A DNA stretch of 64,000 bases from Desulfobacter vibrioformis DSM 8776 (GTDB lineage: Bacteria > Desulfobacterota > Desulfobacteria > Desulfobacterales > Desulfobacteraceae): contig NZ_JQKJ01000015.1 in NCBI RefSeq assembly GCF_000745975.1, positions 55,822-119,821 on the forward strand, in the 5' to 3' direction. How positions within the stretch are numbered: the first letter of the stretch is position 1; every line of letters begins with the position of its first letter. A program made the position numbers and the translations under genes. Under the pieces are notes generated by a model. It had not been told where the DNA came from. It saw only the letters and a program-made list of their open reading frames with translations, and searched no databases. Shown one piece after another: positions 1 to 7,887 of this stretch.

Positions 1-473
1 GAATCAAATACCGGCCAGGTGGGAAACAGGGATGGATTGGCAAAATATTCCGGACGTACAAAAGTCGCCTGAATGGCAATCCAAGCCCCACAATAATCAA
101 CGATAACCAGAAAACTGCGCTCAGGTATGACATTAACCCGCAAAAAAGATGCAAGCGGGTTGGCAGCACAAAACCTTTTGCAAATATAAAACGTGAATGT
201 TGCAAATTGCCCTGACACCACCTGCGATCGCGAATAAGAATATCAATGAGCGAGGGTGGCGCTTCTTCAAATGAAGCCTGAATATCGGTATCAAAGCGCA
301 CCCCCCAACCGGCACGACAAAGCATGGCGGCTTCAATAAAGTCGTGACTTAAAACATGGCCGCCAAAAGGCGGTTTACCGGACAGAATCGGAAGGTGACA
401 GGATTCTGCAAACGCTTGTGTGCGAATAATTGCATTGTGCCCCCAGAAATTTGATGACATACCAACCCATGCA
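1..473 (-). pseudogene. opgH: Truncated, frameshifted glucan biosynthesis glucosyltransferase H remnant (opgH/mdoH)
   Basis: Reading the minus strand from about 473 leftward gives an OpgH-like peptide: [12 protein letters not shown], then SHDFIEAAMLCRAGWGV, then RDRRWCQGNLQH and MSYLSA, all hallmarks of the glycosyltransferase that makes osmoregulated periplasmic glucans at the inner membrane. The frame then shifts near the CCCC run at 86-89: downstream homology (RPEYFANPSLFPTWPV) is in a different frame, as if one base of a G run had been lost. The gene lacks everything upstream of the SNFWGHN segment, because a histidine kinase fragment on the other strand begins there. Its 3' end runs off the left edge. 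OpgH is normally about 700-850 residues, so only a C-terminal part is here. The identification rests on remembered E. coli OpgH sequence and is firm; whether the frameshift is real or a sequencing error cannot be told. Confidence 0.8.
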
Positions 474-1067
474 GACTTCGAGCCTTTTTTTACCACAAAG
501 GGTGCGGGCCGGGGCACAGGTCTCGGGCTGTCAACGGTCTATGGCATCGTCAAACAGAACCAGGGGTTTATTCATGCGTACAGTGAGCCTGGCAAAGGTA
601 CATCCTTCCGGATTTACCTGCCTTGCCATAAGGGTTCCGCCGTTGATTTGCCGGACAAGGAAGCAGTAAACATAATGGCCGGTCATGGAGAAACCATCCT
701 GGTTGTCGAGGATGAAACCGGAATTTTGAAAATGACTCAAATCATGCTCGAAAAGATAGGTTATACCGTACTGACCGCCCGCGCAGCAGGTGAAGCCATG
801 TAACTGGCAAAAGTCCATACCGGCGAAATTCAGCTTTTGATCACCGATGTTGTCATGCCGGAAATGAACGGACGGGAACTGGCAGACCCGATGATATTGA
901 GTGAACCGAATCTTAATCTGTTGTTCATGTCCGGTTACACCTCTGATGTGATCACCCGGAGGGGTGTGTTGGACAAGGGCGTGGGCTTCATTCAGAAGCC
1001 GTTTTCCATGAAAGAGCTTGCCATAAAGGTATATGAGGCTCTGGGAAAAGCTTCAGATACCGTTTAA
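474..1067 (+). pseudogene. 5'-truncated histidine kinase/receiver remnant with internal stop
   Basis: The reading frame starts abruptly at FEPFFTTK (F/G2 region of a HATPase_c domain), continues through [15 protein letters not shown], and then into a receiver domain (ILVVEDE). A TAA codon at 801-803 breaks the receiver. The same frame resumes immediately after it with LLITDVVMPEMNG (phospho-acceptor Asp), MSGYTS and the conserved QKPF lysine, ending at TAA 1067. The dimerisation domain, H-box and all sensor domains are missing. This is therefore the C-terminal stub of a hybrid kinase of the same class as the intact one at 1270-2838. The stop is TAA, so selenocysteine read-through is not an explanation. 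Expression as a free receiver domain from a downstream start (TTG at 837) is possible but has no visible ribosome binding site. Confidence 0.8.
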
Positions 1068-1269
1068 AGTTCAATATCGCCTGTTTTCCGGCGGGCTGAA
1101 CAGTTAATCTTTTACACTCTGTAAAGAAAAATGACAGATTTTTATTGTTTACCAAAATATAATATTCTGAAAATATTACTTATTTAATACGGCATGCCAT
1201 TTGCGCGCTTCTTTAAGGGTCAAAAGAACAGGGTTGCGACCGGTTAATGATGTAAAAGGAAAGTAAACA

Positions 1270-2838
1270 ATGAAGTCGAAGACTTCTTCAAATGAAGAAT
1301 CCGGTGGTCGGGAACGATTGCTCATGGCGGAACAGGAGGAGCTTGGGCTGACCGGCGGGATTACAAATGCTGTTCCGGTGGGGATCTGTCTGACCCGGGA
1401 CCACGTGATCTGTTTTGCCAATACCTCTTTAATAAAAATGACCGGATATTCAGCTGTTGAGTTGAGAGATCAGGATTTGTCCCTTTTTTTTTCGGGGGAA
1501 AATAGCATTGAACGTTCCGGCAACCAAAGGAATGACTCGGGAAGCCAGGGCTTCTTCCGTTCCCAGGACCGATGGATCTGCAAAGACGGAAGTATCCTGT
1601 ATTGTTCGGTCCGGTGCTGTCCGGTAGATGAACGTCCCGGGGAACAGATATGGGTCATTGCCGATATCTCGGAACGAATTCGTCTGGAAGCCCAGCGCCA
1701 TGAACTTGAACAACAGCTGCTTAAGGCCCAGAAAATGGAAGCATTGGGTATTCTTGCCGGAGGCATTGCCCATGATTTTAATAATATCCTTTCTCCCATC
1801 ATGGGGTATGCCCAGCTATTGCTCATAGATACCAGGGATCAAACACAGAAAAGATATATTTCAGGCATTCTCAAGGCTGCAGAGAGATCCAGGGATATTA
1901 TTGCCCAGATTTTATCTTTTAGCCGTCGTCAAGAAGAGGCCGCACGCCCCATTCGGATTCAGCCCATTGCCAAGGAAATTGTCAAACTGCTGACTGGTAT
2001 CATTCCGGCGACCATTCGAGTTCAAATTCATACAGATCCGAAGTGTGGACGTGTCCTGGCAGATCCCAGCCAGATCTATCAGATGATCATGAACCTATGT
2101 ACAAATGCATACCAGGCTATGGCTGAAAAGGGAGGTACCCTGACGGTCCGGGTCAGCCATCTAAAGGCTGGAGACGGGATCGGGTTGAGTCCAATTCCCC
2201 ATGTGGCGATCATCGTTTCAGACACCGGACCTGGTATGGCAGAAAAGGTGAAAAAACATATCTTTAAACCGTATTATACTACCAAACCCCCGGATATCGG
2301 TACGGGACTAGGGCTTGCTATGGTCCACAGCATTGTGCAGCAAATTGGCGGCATCATCCGCGTCAATTCCAGTCCTGGTTGTGGAGCAAAGTTCAGTATA
2401 TTCTTGCCTGAACTTGAGAAGAAAAAAGAGCAAAACCAGGAAAAATCCCTGGATTTCACAAAAGGAATCCGAGGGACCGGTCATATCCTTCTTGTGGATG
2501 ACGAACCTGAAGTGAGCGAAATCATAGAGGCGATGCTGATTTACCTGGGATATGAAGTTACAGCAGTTGACAGCAGTACCCAGGCAATTAAATTATTTGA
2601 ACACTCCCCCCAGAAATTTGATGTGGTGATTACAGATCAAACCATGCCGGATATCACCGGGATTCAGCTGGCATCTTCCATCAAGAGCTTAAGGCTTGAT
2701 ATTCCGGTTGTGCTCCACACAGGTTATTCCAATGTCCTGCCGACACCGGATAATAACCTTATTGACGCCATTTTGCCTAAACCTGTTGACGTAAAAAAAC
2801 TTGGCCGCATTCTTTCAGCAGCGCTTCAATGTCATTAA
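1270..2838 (+). CDS. Hybrid histidine kinase: PAS - HisKA - HATPase - receiver
   Basis: The 522-residue protein has no membrane segment, so it should be a cytoplasmic sensor kinase. A PAS-like domain covers about residues 28-135. It is followed by a short coiled coil (residues 138-156) and an H-box GGIAHDFNN with phospho-acceptor His168. The ATP-binding domain shows the N-box (NLCTNAYQAM), DTGPGMA and GTGLGLAMV. A C-terminal receiver spans about 403-520 with acidic pair DDE, phospho-acceptor Asp456 (VVITDQTMP), HTGYSN and Lys in LPKP. The internal receiver suggests phosphorelay or feedback rather than a dedicated partner regulator; no response regulator with an output domain is adjacent. The ATG has an AAAGGAAAG ribosome site just upstream. 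The signal sensed is unknown. The degenerate kinase remnant immediately upstream shares the C-terminal architecture. Confidence 0.9.
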   Translation: MKSKTSSNEESGGRERLLMAEQEELGLTGGITNAVPVGICLTRDHVICFANTSLIKMTGYSAVELRDQDLSLFFSGENSIERSGNQRNDSGSQGFFRSQDRWICKDGSILYCSVRCCPVDERPGEQIWVIADISERIRLEAQRHELEQQLLKAQKMEALGILAGGIAHDFNNILSPIMGYAQLLLIDTRDQTQKRYISGILKAAERSRDIIAQILSFSRRQEEAARPIRIQPIAKEIVKLLTGIIPATIRVQIHTDPKCGRVLADPSQIYQMIMNLCTNAYQAMAEKGGTLTVRVSHLKAGDGIGLSPIPHVAIIVSDTGPGMAEKVKKHIFKPYYTTKPPDIGTGLGLAMVHSIVQQIGGIIRVNSSPGCGAKFSIFLPELEKKKEQNQEKSLDFTKGIRGTGHILLVDDEPEVSEIIEAMLIYLGYEVTAVDSSTQAIKLFEHSPQKFDVVITDQTMPDITGIQLASSIKSLRLDIPVVLHTGYSNVLPTPDNNLIDAILPKPVDVKKLGRILSAALQCH

Positions 2839-2935
2839 CTTTTTAGGTGTTGATAGACCCGGTCAGCCCATGGCGGGTATATGAAAACCGCTGCCAGACA
2901 CCTTCGCGGTCCGACAGCAGTCGATTTTAATCATT

Positions 2936-4636
2936 TCAGGAAAGAACAAATTTTTTATAAGGCCAGCATACCACACCGCCGTCCATGAATTTTACGTTTT
3001 TATATCCAGCACCTGCCAGAATACGCTCGGCTTCATAGCCGCGCAAGGAGATCTTGCAAAACGCGATAATCTCCTTGTCCTTTGGCAGTTCGGAAAGGCT
3101 GCTTCTCAGTTTACCCAAGGGGATCACTTTGACCCTGGGGTCTTCAATGCGCATCTGCTCATACTCCTGGGGGGAACGCGCATCAAGGAAAATAAAATCA
3201 TCGCCGTTATCTATTTTGGCTTTGACTTCCACAGGAGACAGGGAATTTCCCCGGTTGTAAAGTTTGTTTTCAGCAATATTGGCAGCCGTGATGATATTGT
3301 CCATGGCAGGGGAAAAGGGCGGGGCATAGGCCAGGTCATACTGGGCGATGTCCGTCACCTTTGATCCGGACGAAATATTTGACACGGCGATTTCCATGCG
3401 TTTGGCCACATCGCCGGGTCCCACGATCTGGGCGCCTAAAAGCGCGTGGGTGGCCTTATCCACCACCAGTTTAATGATGATCAGTTTGGCCTCATCAAGG
3501 AAGTGGGGTTTGTCAGGAAAGGGGCTTAAAACGGTGATGCAGTCGTATCCCATTTCCCTGGCCTGTTTTTCAGTCAGGCCTGTTCTGGTCACATTGATAT
3601 TGAAAACCCGGCAGATGACCGTACCGCAAATGCCCTTGAATTCGGAAGTGATGCCACAGATATTATCGCCAATGATTCTGCCGTGTTTGTTGGCCGTGGA
3701 GCCCATGGGTGCAAAAACGGGTTTTCCTGTGACTAGGGAAACGTTTTCAACACAGTCCCCACCTGCATATATATTGGGATCTGAGGTCCGCATGGAGGCA
3801 TCCACCCGGATGGCACCGGTTTCACCGATCTCAAGGCCGGCTTGTTTTGCAAGCTGGGTATTGGGATTCACACCCACGGCGACCAGCACCAGATCTGCGG
3901 GATATTCCCCCTTGTCCGTGACAACGGATGTTACGGCCGAAAGGTCATTGCCTTTGATTTCCCGGACCGTTTCCAGGGTTTTGAGCACAACGCCGTTACG
4001 TTTAAGTTCATTGTGCAGATGAAACACCATTTCATGGTCAAAAAGATTACCCATGGCCTGATCTAGCATCTCGATCATGGTAATGTTCATTCCCCTGGCC
4101 CTCAAAGATTCTGTGACCTCAAGGCCGATGAGCCCGGCACCAACAATCACGGCATTCTTTCCTTCCAGGGGGCCGTTTTCATTTCTGATGCCTCGTGCAT
4201 CCTCAACGGTCTGAAGAAAATGCACACCAGTCAGATCAATGCCGGGAAACGGCGGTTTTTTAGATTGACTTCCCACGGAAAGGACAAGGGTATCGTACTC
4301 ATATTCAATGGACTTGCCTGTTGAAAGATCAACGGCTTTCACAATTTTATTTTCACGGTCAATGGATTCTGCCAGGGTATGGTTTTTTACTTCAATATCC
4401 TTAACCATCTTAAAAAAGTTGGGATCCCTGACCACGCCTGTGGGTGTGGCCATCAGTTCACTATCATTTTGTACCTGCCCGGAGATATAGTAGGGCAGGC
4501 CGCATCCTGCATAGGAGATCAGTTCCCCTTTTTCCAGAATGGTTACTTGGGTATCTGGGTCAAGTCGTTTAATCCGGGACGCAGCTTTAGGACCACAGGC
4601 CACGCCGCCGATGATCAGTACTTTTTTTTTCTCCAT
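2936..4636 (-). CDS. CoA-disulfide reductase / NADH oxidase-like flavoprotein with C-terminal rhodanese domain
   Basis: The 566-residue protein belongs to the pyridine nucleotide-disulfide oxidoreductase family. The FAD-binding start is KKVLIIGGVACGPKAAS. The single redox cysteine characteristic of CoA-disulfide reductases and NADH oxidases is Cys45 in SYAGCGLPYY. The NAD(P)H-binding motif is VGAGLIGLEV and the FAD ribityl-binding motif is IYAGGDCV. Residues of about 465-566 form a rhodanese domain with candidate active-site Cys527 in AFCKISLRGY. This two-part layout matches the CoADR-Rhd/Npsr group, which reduces CoA persulfide or polysulfide using NADH, so a role in sulfur or polysulfide metabolism or thiol redox balance in the cytoplasm is likely. 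The cysteine in GGVACG is unusual for the dinucleotide loop. The gene is monocistronic, with an AAAGGAG ribosome site. Oxygen-detoxifying NADH oxidase activity is the main alternative. Confidence 0.85.
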   Translation of the reverse strand: MEKKKVLIIGGVACGPKAASRIKRLDPDTQVTILEKGELISYAGCGLPYYISGQVQNDSELMATPTGVVRDPNFFKMVKDIEVKNHTLAESIDRENKIVKAVDLSTGKSIEYEYDTLVLSVGSQSKKPPFPGIDLTGVHFLQTVEDARGIRNENGPLEGKNAVIVGAGLIGLEVTESLRARGMNITMIEMLDQAMGNLFDHEMVFHLHNELKRNGVVLKTLETVREIKGNDLSAVTSVVTDKGEYPADLVLVAVGVNPNTQLAKQAGLEIGETGAIRVDASMRTSDPNIYAGGDCVENVSLVTGKPVFAPMGSTANKHGRIIGDNICGITSEFKGICGTVICRVFNINVTRTGLTEKQAREMGYDCITVLSPFPDKPHFLDEAKLIIIKLVVDKATHALLGAQIVGPGDVAKRMEIAVSNISSGSKVTDIAQYDLAYAPPFSPAMDNIITAANIAENKLYNRGNSLSPVEVKAKIDNGDDFIFLDARSPQEYEQMRIEDPRVKVIPLGKLRSSLSELPKDKEIIAFCKISLRGYEAERILAGAGYKNVKFMDGGVVCWPYKKFVLS

Positions 4637-4832
4637 TTAAACTCCTTTGACTGGGTATGTCATTTTACATGCGTAATGCAGTATTCAAATCATTAAATTG
4701 ATGTTCTATATCATAGTCTGTGCCGGGGTATGATATTTTTTAAATTAAAACAGGACATAGGGATATCCATTTGAAATCATGAAATAAAAAAATATATATT
4801 AATTGGGGAAAAGAATAATCTGTATGAACAAG

Positions 4833-4860
4833 TAACGTTACAAAAACAGACATAACGTTA
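4833..4860. promoter_or_regulatory. Candidate operator: two TAACGTTA palindromes two helical turns apart
   Basis: The perfect palindrome TAACGTTA occurs at 4833-4840 and again at 4853-4860, exactly 20 bp apart centre to centre. That spacing would place two bound dimers on the same DNA face. It lies about 200 bp upstream of the NADH-oxidase-like gene. The binding protein is unknown, and the regulatory role is inferred only from symmetry and spacing. Confidence 0.3.
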
Positions 4861-4872
4861 TTAGGTGGCACC

Positions 4873-4990
4873 CAATGTCATAAAGTTAAGATACGTTCAG
4901 ATTAAAACCACGAAGTTCACGAAGAACACGAAGTTTAGTACTTTAATATCTTCTATCTTCGTGAACTTCGTGTTCTTCGTGGTAAAATAC
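4873..4990. repeat. MITE-like dispersed inverted repeat, copy 1 (one end lost)
   Basis: The left end CAATGTCATAAAGTTAAG (4873-4890) is followed by a CACGAAG-rich arm (ACCACGAAGTTCACGAAG...), a short AT-rich loop and the complementary arm ending CTTCGTGGT near 4983. The two arms form a long hairpin. A second copy with the same left end, arms and loop flanks is at 12878-13010. In this copy the right terminal repeat is missing, and the element abuts the stop codon of the EF-G-like gene (4991), where the hairpin may act as a terminator. It encodes no protein. Confidence 0.8.
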
Positions 4991-7057
4991 TCAATCTTTT
5001 TCGGCATTTACCTGCTCAATGATCTTTTTGGCCAGATCCGGCGGCACTTCATCATACTGCTCAAACTCCATGGTAAAGGCACCGCGGCCACCGGTCATGG
5101 AGCTTAAGTCCGGTGCATACCGAAGCATTTCAGACATGGGTACAAGTGCGTTGATAATCTGTTTGTCACCTTCGGAATCCATGCCAAGTACCCTGCCGCG
5201 TCTGGAATTCAGATCACCCATGATATCGCCGGTGGCATCATCAGGAGCTTTCACAGAGACTTTCATAATCGGTTCAAGCAAAACCGCATTGGCTTGGGCT
5301 GCCGCATTCTTAAACGCCAGGGAACCGGCTGTTTTAAATGCCATTTCCGAAGAGTCAACTGCATGGTAAGAGCCAAAATCCAGGGTGGTGCGGAAATCCA
5401 CACAGGGGAATCCTGCCAGAATACCTTTCTGCATGGCACCCCGGATACCTGCCTCAACCGCAGGAATATAGTTTTTGGGAATGACGCCGCCCACGATTTT
5501 GTCCACAAACTCATAGCCTGATCCCTTGGGAAGGGGCTCAAGTTCGATCCAGCAGTCACCGTACTGGCCATGGCCCCCGGACTGTTTTTTATGCTTGCCC
5601 TGGACCCGGACTTTTTTCTTGAATGTTTCACGATAGGCCACCTTGGGTGTGGCAATGTCCATGCCCACGTTGAATTTGCGCTGGATTTTCTCTGCGGTGA
5701 TTTCAATGTGAACCAGACCGCGACCGGAAAGAATAGTCTGGCGGGTTTCTTCCTCACGACGCAGGGTAAGGCCGGTATCCTCTTCAAGGATTTTGCGCAC
5801 CGCTTCATGAATTTTATCTTCGTCGTTTTTGGCCTTGGGTGAAATGGCAAAGGAGATGCACGGGGGCAAAGGTGCGGGTGCCGGAATCTGAATGTTTTTG
5901 CCACCGGTCAAGGTATCCCCTGTAAGCGTGCTTTTCAATTTTGCCACGGCCACAATGGCCCCCGGCAGCGCACCCTCAATCTGTTTCTGCTCTTTGCCGG
6001 CAATTTCAAGAAGCTGTGAAAACCGCTCCTTGGTGTCCTTGGTGACATTGAGGAGATTGCCTTCCTTGCCAAGTGTTCCGGAAATCACCCGGAAAAGGGA
6101 AAGCCGGCCCGCATAGGGGTCCACAATGGTGGCGAATACAAAACCTGTGAATTCAGCATCGGGATCAGGCGCCACTTCCACATCGTTGCCATCAGCGTCC
6201 TTGGCAATCCATGGGCCGCGGTCAAGGGGGGAGGGCATATAATCATTGATAAAATCAAAGACCACATCAATGCCGATCAGTTTTGTGGCGGATATGCAGA
6301 TGGCCGGATAGAATTGGGCCTCAAGAACGCCTTTCCTAAACGCGCTTTTGATCTCATCTTCGGTCAGCTCTTCGCCTTCCAGATATTTTTCAAGCAGATC
6401 ATCATCAAGCTCTGCGATATTTTCAACGAATTCTTCCTTGGCAGCGGCAATTTCATCTGCCATATCTGCCGGGATATCAATTCTTGTGGCCTTGCCATCG
6501 GCGTCATACGTAAAGGCTGCACCGGAAACGATATTGACAAGACCGTTAAATCCCTCTTCTTTTCCAATGGGATAGCATACGGGAATGATCTTCTTTTTCA
6601 AGGACGTATCACATGCGGCAACCGCAGTGGTAAAATCAGACCGTTCACGGTCTAACTTGTTGATAATAACAAAACCGGGCAGGTTATATTCCAGGGCGGA
6701 AGCTGCTGCTTCCTCGGTCATGGCGGAAGGCCCGCCAACACCGTCAATGACAAAAGCCATGCTGTCGGCTACAGGAAAACATGTTTTGGCAGCAGAGAAG
6801 AAATTTTGGTCCCCGGGGGTGTCCATTAATGTAACGACATGCTTTTGATGCGTATACTTAATAAATGACGTATTAATACTTTGCTGCTTTTTGACTTCTT
6901 CGGGCTGGAAATCCATTACTGTATTTCCATCTTCAACCCTGCCAAGGCGATTTGTCACCCCGGCTTTAAACAGCATAGCCTCAGCAAGAGTTGTCTTGCC
7001 TGCACCTCCATGGCCCGCAAAAGCCACATTTCTCATGGATTTGATGTCTTCGCTCAT
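4991..7057 (-). CDS. Elongation factor G-like translational GTPase (EF-G2 type)
   Basis: At 688 residues this has the length and five-domain order of EF-G. The GTPase motifs are GHGGAGKTT (residues 15-23), DTPGD (79-83) and NKLDRE (133-138). The P-loop GHGGAGKTTLAEAML and DTPGDQNF differ from canonical EF-G (AHIDAGKTT, DTPGHVDF): the switch-II histidine used for GTP hydrolysis is replaced by Asp. These are typical of the EF-G-like paralogues found beside a canonical fusA elsewhere in the genome. Domain IV and V signatures follow (GHGQYGDCWIELEPL, SDLSSMTGGRGAFTMEF). It is likely a cytosolic ribosome-associated GTPase, possibly for specialised translocation or ribosome recycling; no ribosomal protein genes are adjacent. 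It is on the same strand and 77 bp downstream of tlyA, so co-transcription with that operon is possible. Confidence 0.88.
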   Translation of the reverse strand: MSEDIKSMRNVAFAGHGGAGKTTLAEAMLFKAGVTNRLGRVEDGNTVMDFQPEEVKKQQSINTSFIKYTHQKHVVTLMDTPGDQNFFSAAKTCFPVADSMAFVIDGVGGPSAMTEEAAASALEYNLPGFVIINKLDRERSDFTTAVAACDTSLKKKIIPVCYPIGKEEGFNGLVNIVSGAAFTYDADGKATRIDIPADMADEIAAAKEEFVENIAELDDDLLEKYLEGEELTEDEIKSAFRKGVLEAQFYPAICISATKLIGIDVVFDFINDYMPSPLDRGPWIAKDADGNDVEVAPDPDAEFTGFVFATIVDPYAGRLSLFRVISGTLGKEGNLLNVTKDTKERFSQLLEIAGKEQKQIEGALPGAIVAVAKLKSTLTGDTLTGGKNIQIPAPAPLPPCISFAISPKAKNDEDKIHEAVRKILEEDTGLTLRREEETRQTILSGRGLVHIEITAEKIQRKFNVGMDIATPKVAYRETFKKKVRVQGKHKKQSGGHGQYGDCWIELEPLPKGSGYEFVDKIVGGVIPKNYIPAVEAGIRGAMQKGILAGFPCVDFRTTLDFGSYHAVDSSEMAFKTAGSLAFKNAAAQANAVLLEPIMKVSVKAPDDATGDIMGDLNSRRGRVLGMDSEGDKQIINALVPMSEMLRYAPDLSSMTGGRGAFTMEFEQYDEVPPDLAKKIIEQVNAEKD

Positions 7058-7134
7058 TACGGCTCCTTTAGAATATTATTAATAAAATAACAATAAACTA
7101 ATAATCAAAATGAGATGAAAATAACAGTTTTATT

Positions 7135-7887
7135 TTATTTTTTTTGATACACTAGCGAAATTACGTATTCCTCATTGCCCTTGGCGCCTAAAACCGGCGA
7201 GGTAACGGTTCCGTTCACCTTATATCCCCTGTCCTGGAAGAAAAGAATCATATCCTGCTTTACCTGGTTTCTGATTTGAGGATCCTTTACGATGCCGCCT
7301 TTGCATACATTTTCTTTTCCTGCCTCGAACTGCGGTTTGATCAGGGCCAGGATATCCGTGCCGTGCCGCATGAATTTTTCCGCTGACGGGATAACGGTTT
7401 TCAAAGAGATAAAAGAGGTGTCCGCCACCACCGTATCCATGGGTTGGCCGATGGTGTCATAGTCAAGGTGGCGGATATTGGTACGCTCTATGACCACTAC
7501 CCGGTCATCCTGTCGAAGGGACCAGTCAAGCTGCCCATAGCCCACATCAACGGCATACACTTTTTGGGCACCGGATTTGAGCAGGCAGTCGGTGAATCCG
7601 CCTGTGGAGGCACCGATATCAAGGCAAACCGCATCCTGAACAGATACGGGGAAACTGTGAAGTGCTTTTTCAAGTTTAAGCCCGCCCCGGCTGACATAGG
7701 GATGATCCGGGGCTTTGACCTCAAGACGCGCATCCTGGTTCACCTGGGTGCCGGGTTTATCTGCCCTGATGCCGTTCACCAGAACTTTTCCGGCCATGAT
7801 CATGGCCTTGGCCCGGTCCCTTGAGCGTATCAGACCCTGGTCAACCAGGGCCTGGTCCAGTCGTTTTCTTGCGGTTCTATTTTTCAC
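7135..7887 (-). CDS. tlyA: TlyA-family 2'-O-rRNA methyltransferase
   Basis: The 250-residue protein has an N-terminal S4 RNA-binding domain (KRLDQALVDQGLIRSRDRAK..., residues about 8-65), the family signature YVSRGGLKLEKAL, and an FtsJ-like SAM-binding domain with CLDIGASTGGFTDCLL. TlyA proteins methylate ribose 2'-OH groups in rRNA and are often mis-named haemolysin A. The gene overlaps the 3' end of dxs by 11 bp and is the last gene of the xseA-xseB-ispA-dxs-tlyA run, a gene order common in many bacteria. Confidence 0.93.
   Translation of the reverse strand: MKNRTARKRLDQALVDQGLIRSRDRAKAMIMAGKVLVNGIRADKPGTQVNQDARLEVKAPDHPYVSRGGLKLEKALHSFPVSVQDAVCLDIGASTGGFTDCLLKSGAQKVYAVDVGYGQLDWSLRQDDRVVVIERTNIRHLDYDTIGQPMDTVVADTSFISLKTVIPSAEKFMRHGTDILALIKPQFEAGKENVCKGGIVKDPQIRNQVKQDMILFFQDRGYKVNGTVTSPVLGAKGNEEYVISLVYQKK

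Larger units (their letters stand above)
4637..4990. other. AT-rich intergenic region with paired palindromes and a dispersed repeat
   Basis: This 354-bp gap separates the 5' end of the NADH-oxidase-like gene from the 3' end of the EF-G-like gene. It holds the twin TAACGTTA boxes (4833-4860) and one copy of the dispersed inverted repeat (4873-4990). The rest is AT-rich with no supported coding sequence. Confidence 0.7.

Noticed and set aside
801..803. In-frame stop in the kinase/receiver remnant as a recoding site.
   Set aside because: The codon is TAA, not TGA, and the gene has also lost its 5' half. Simple decay is the better explanation.
440..2623. The 17-bp string CCCCCAGAAATTTGATG occurs at 440-456 (in the opgH remnant) and at 2607-2623 (in the intact kinase).
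   Set aside because: The opgH copy is explained by its own coding sequence (SNFWGH), and one 17-bp match is near the chance level for a window of this size. It is not evidence of recombination.
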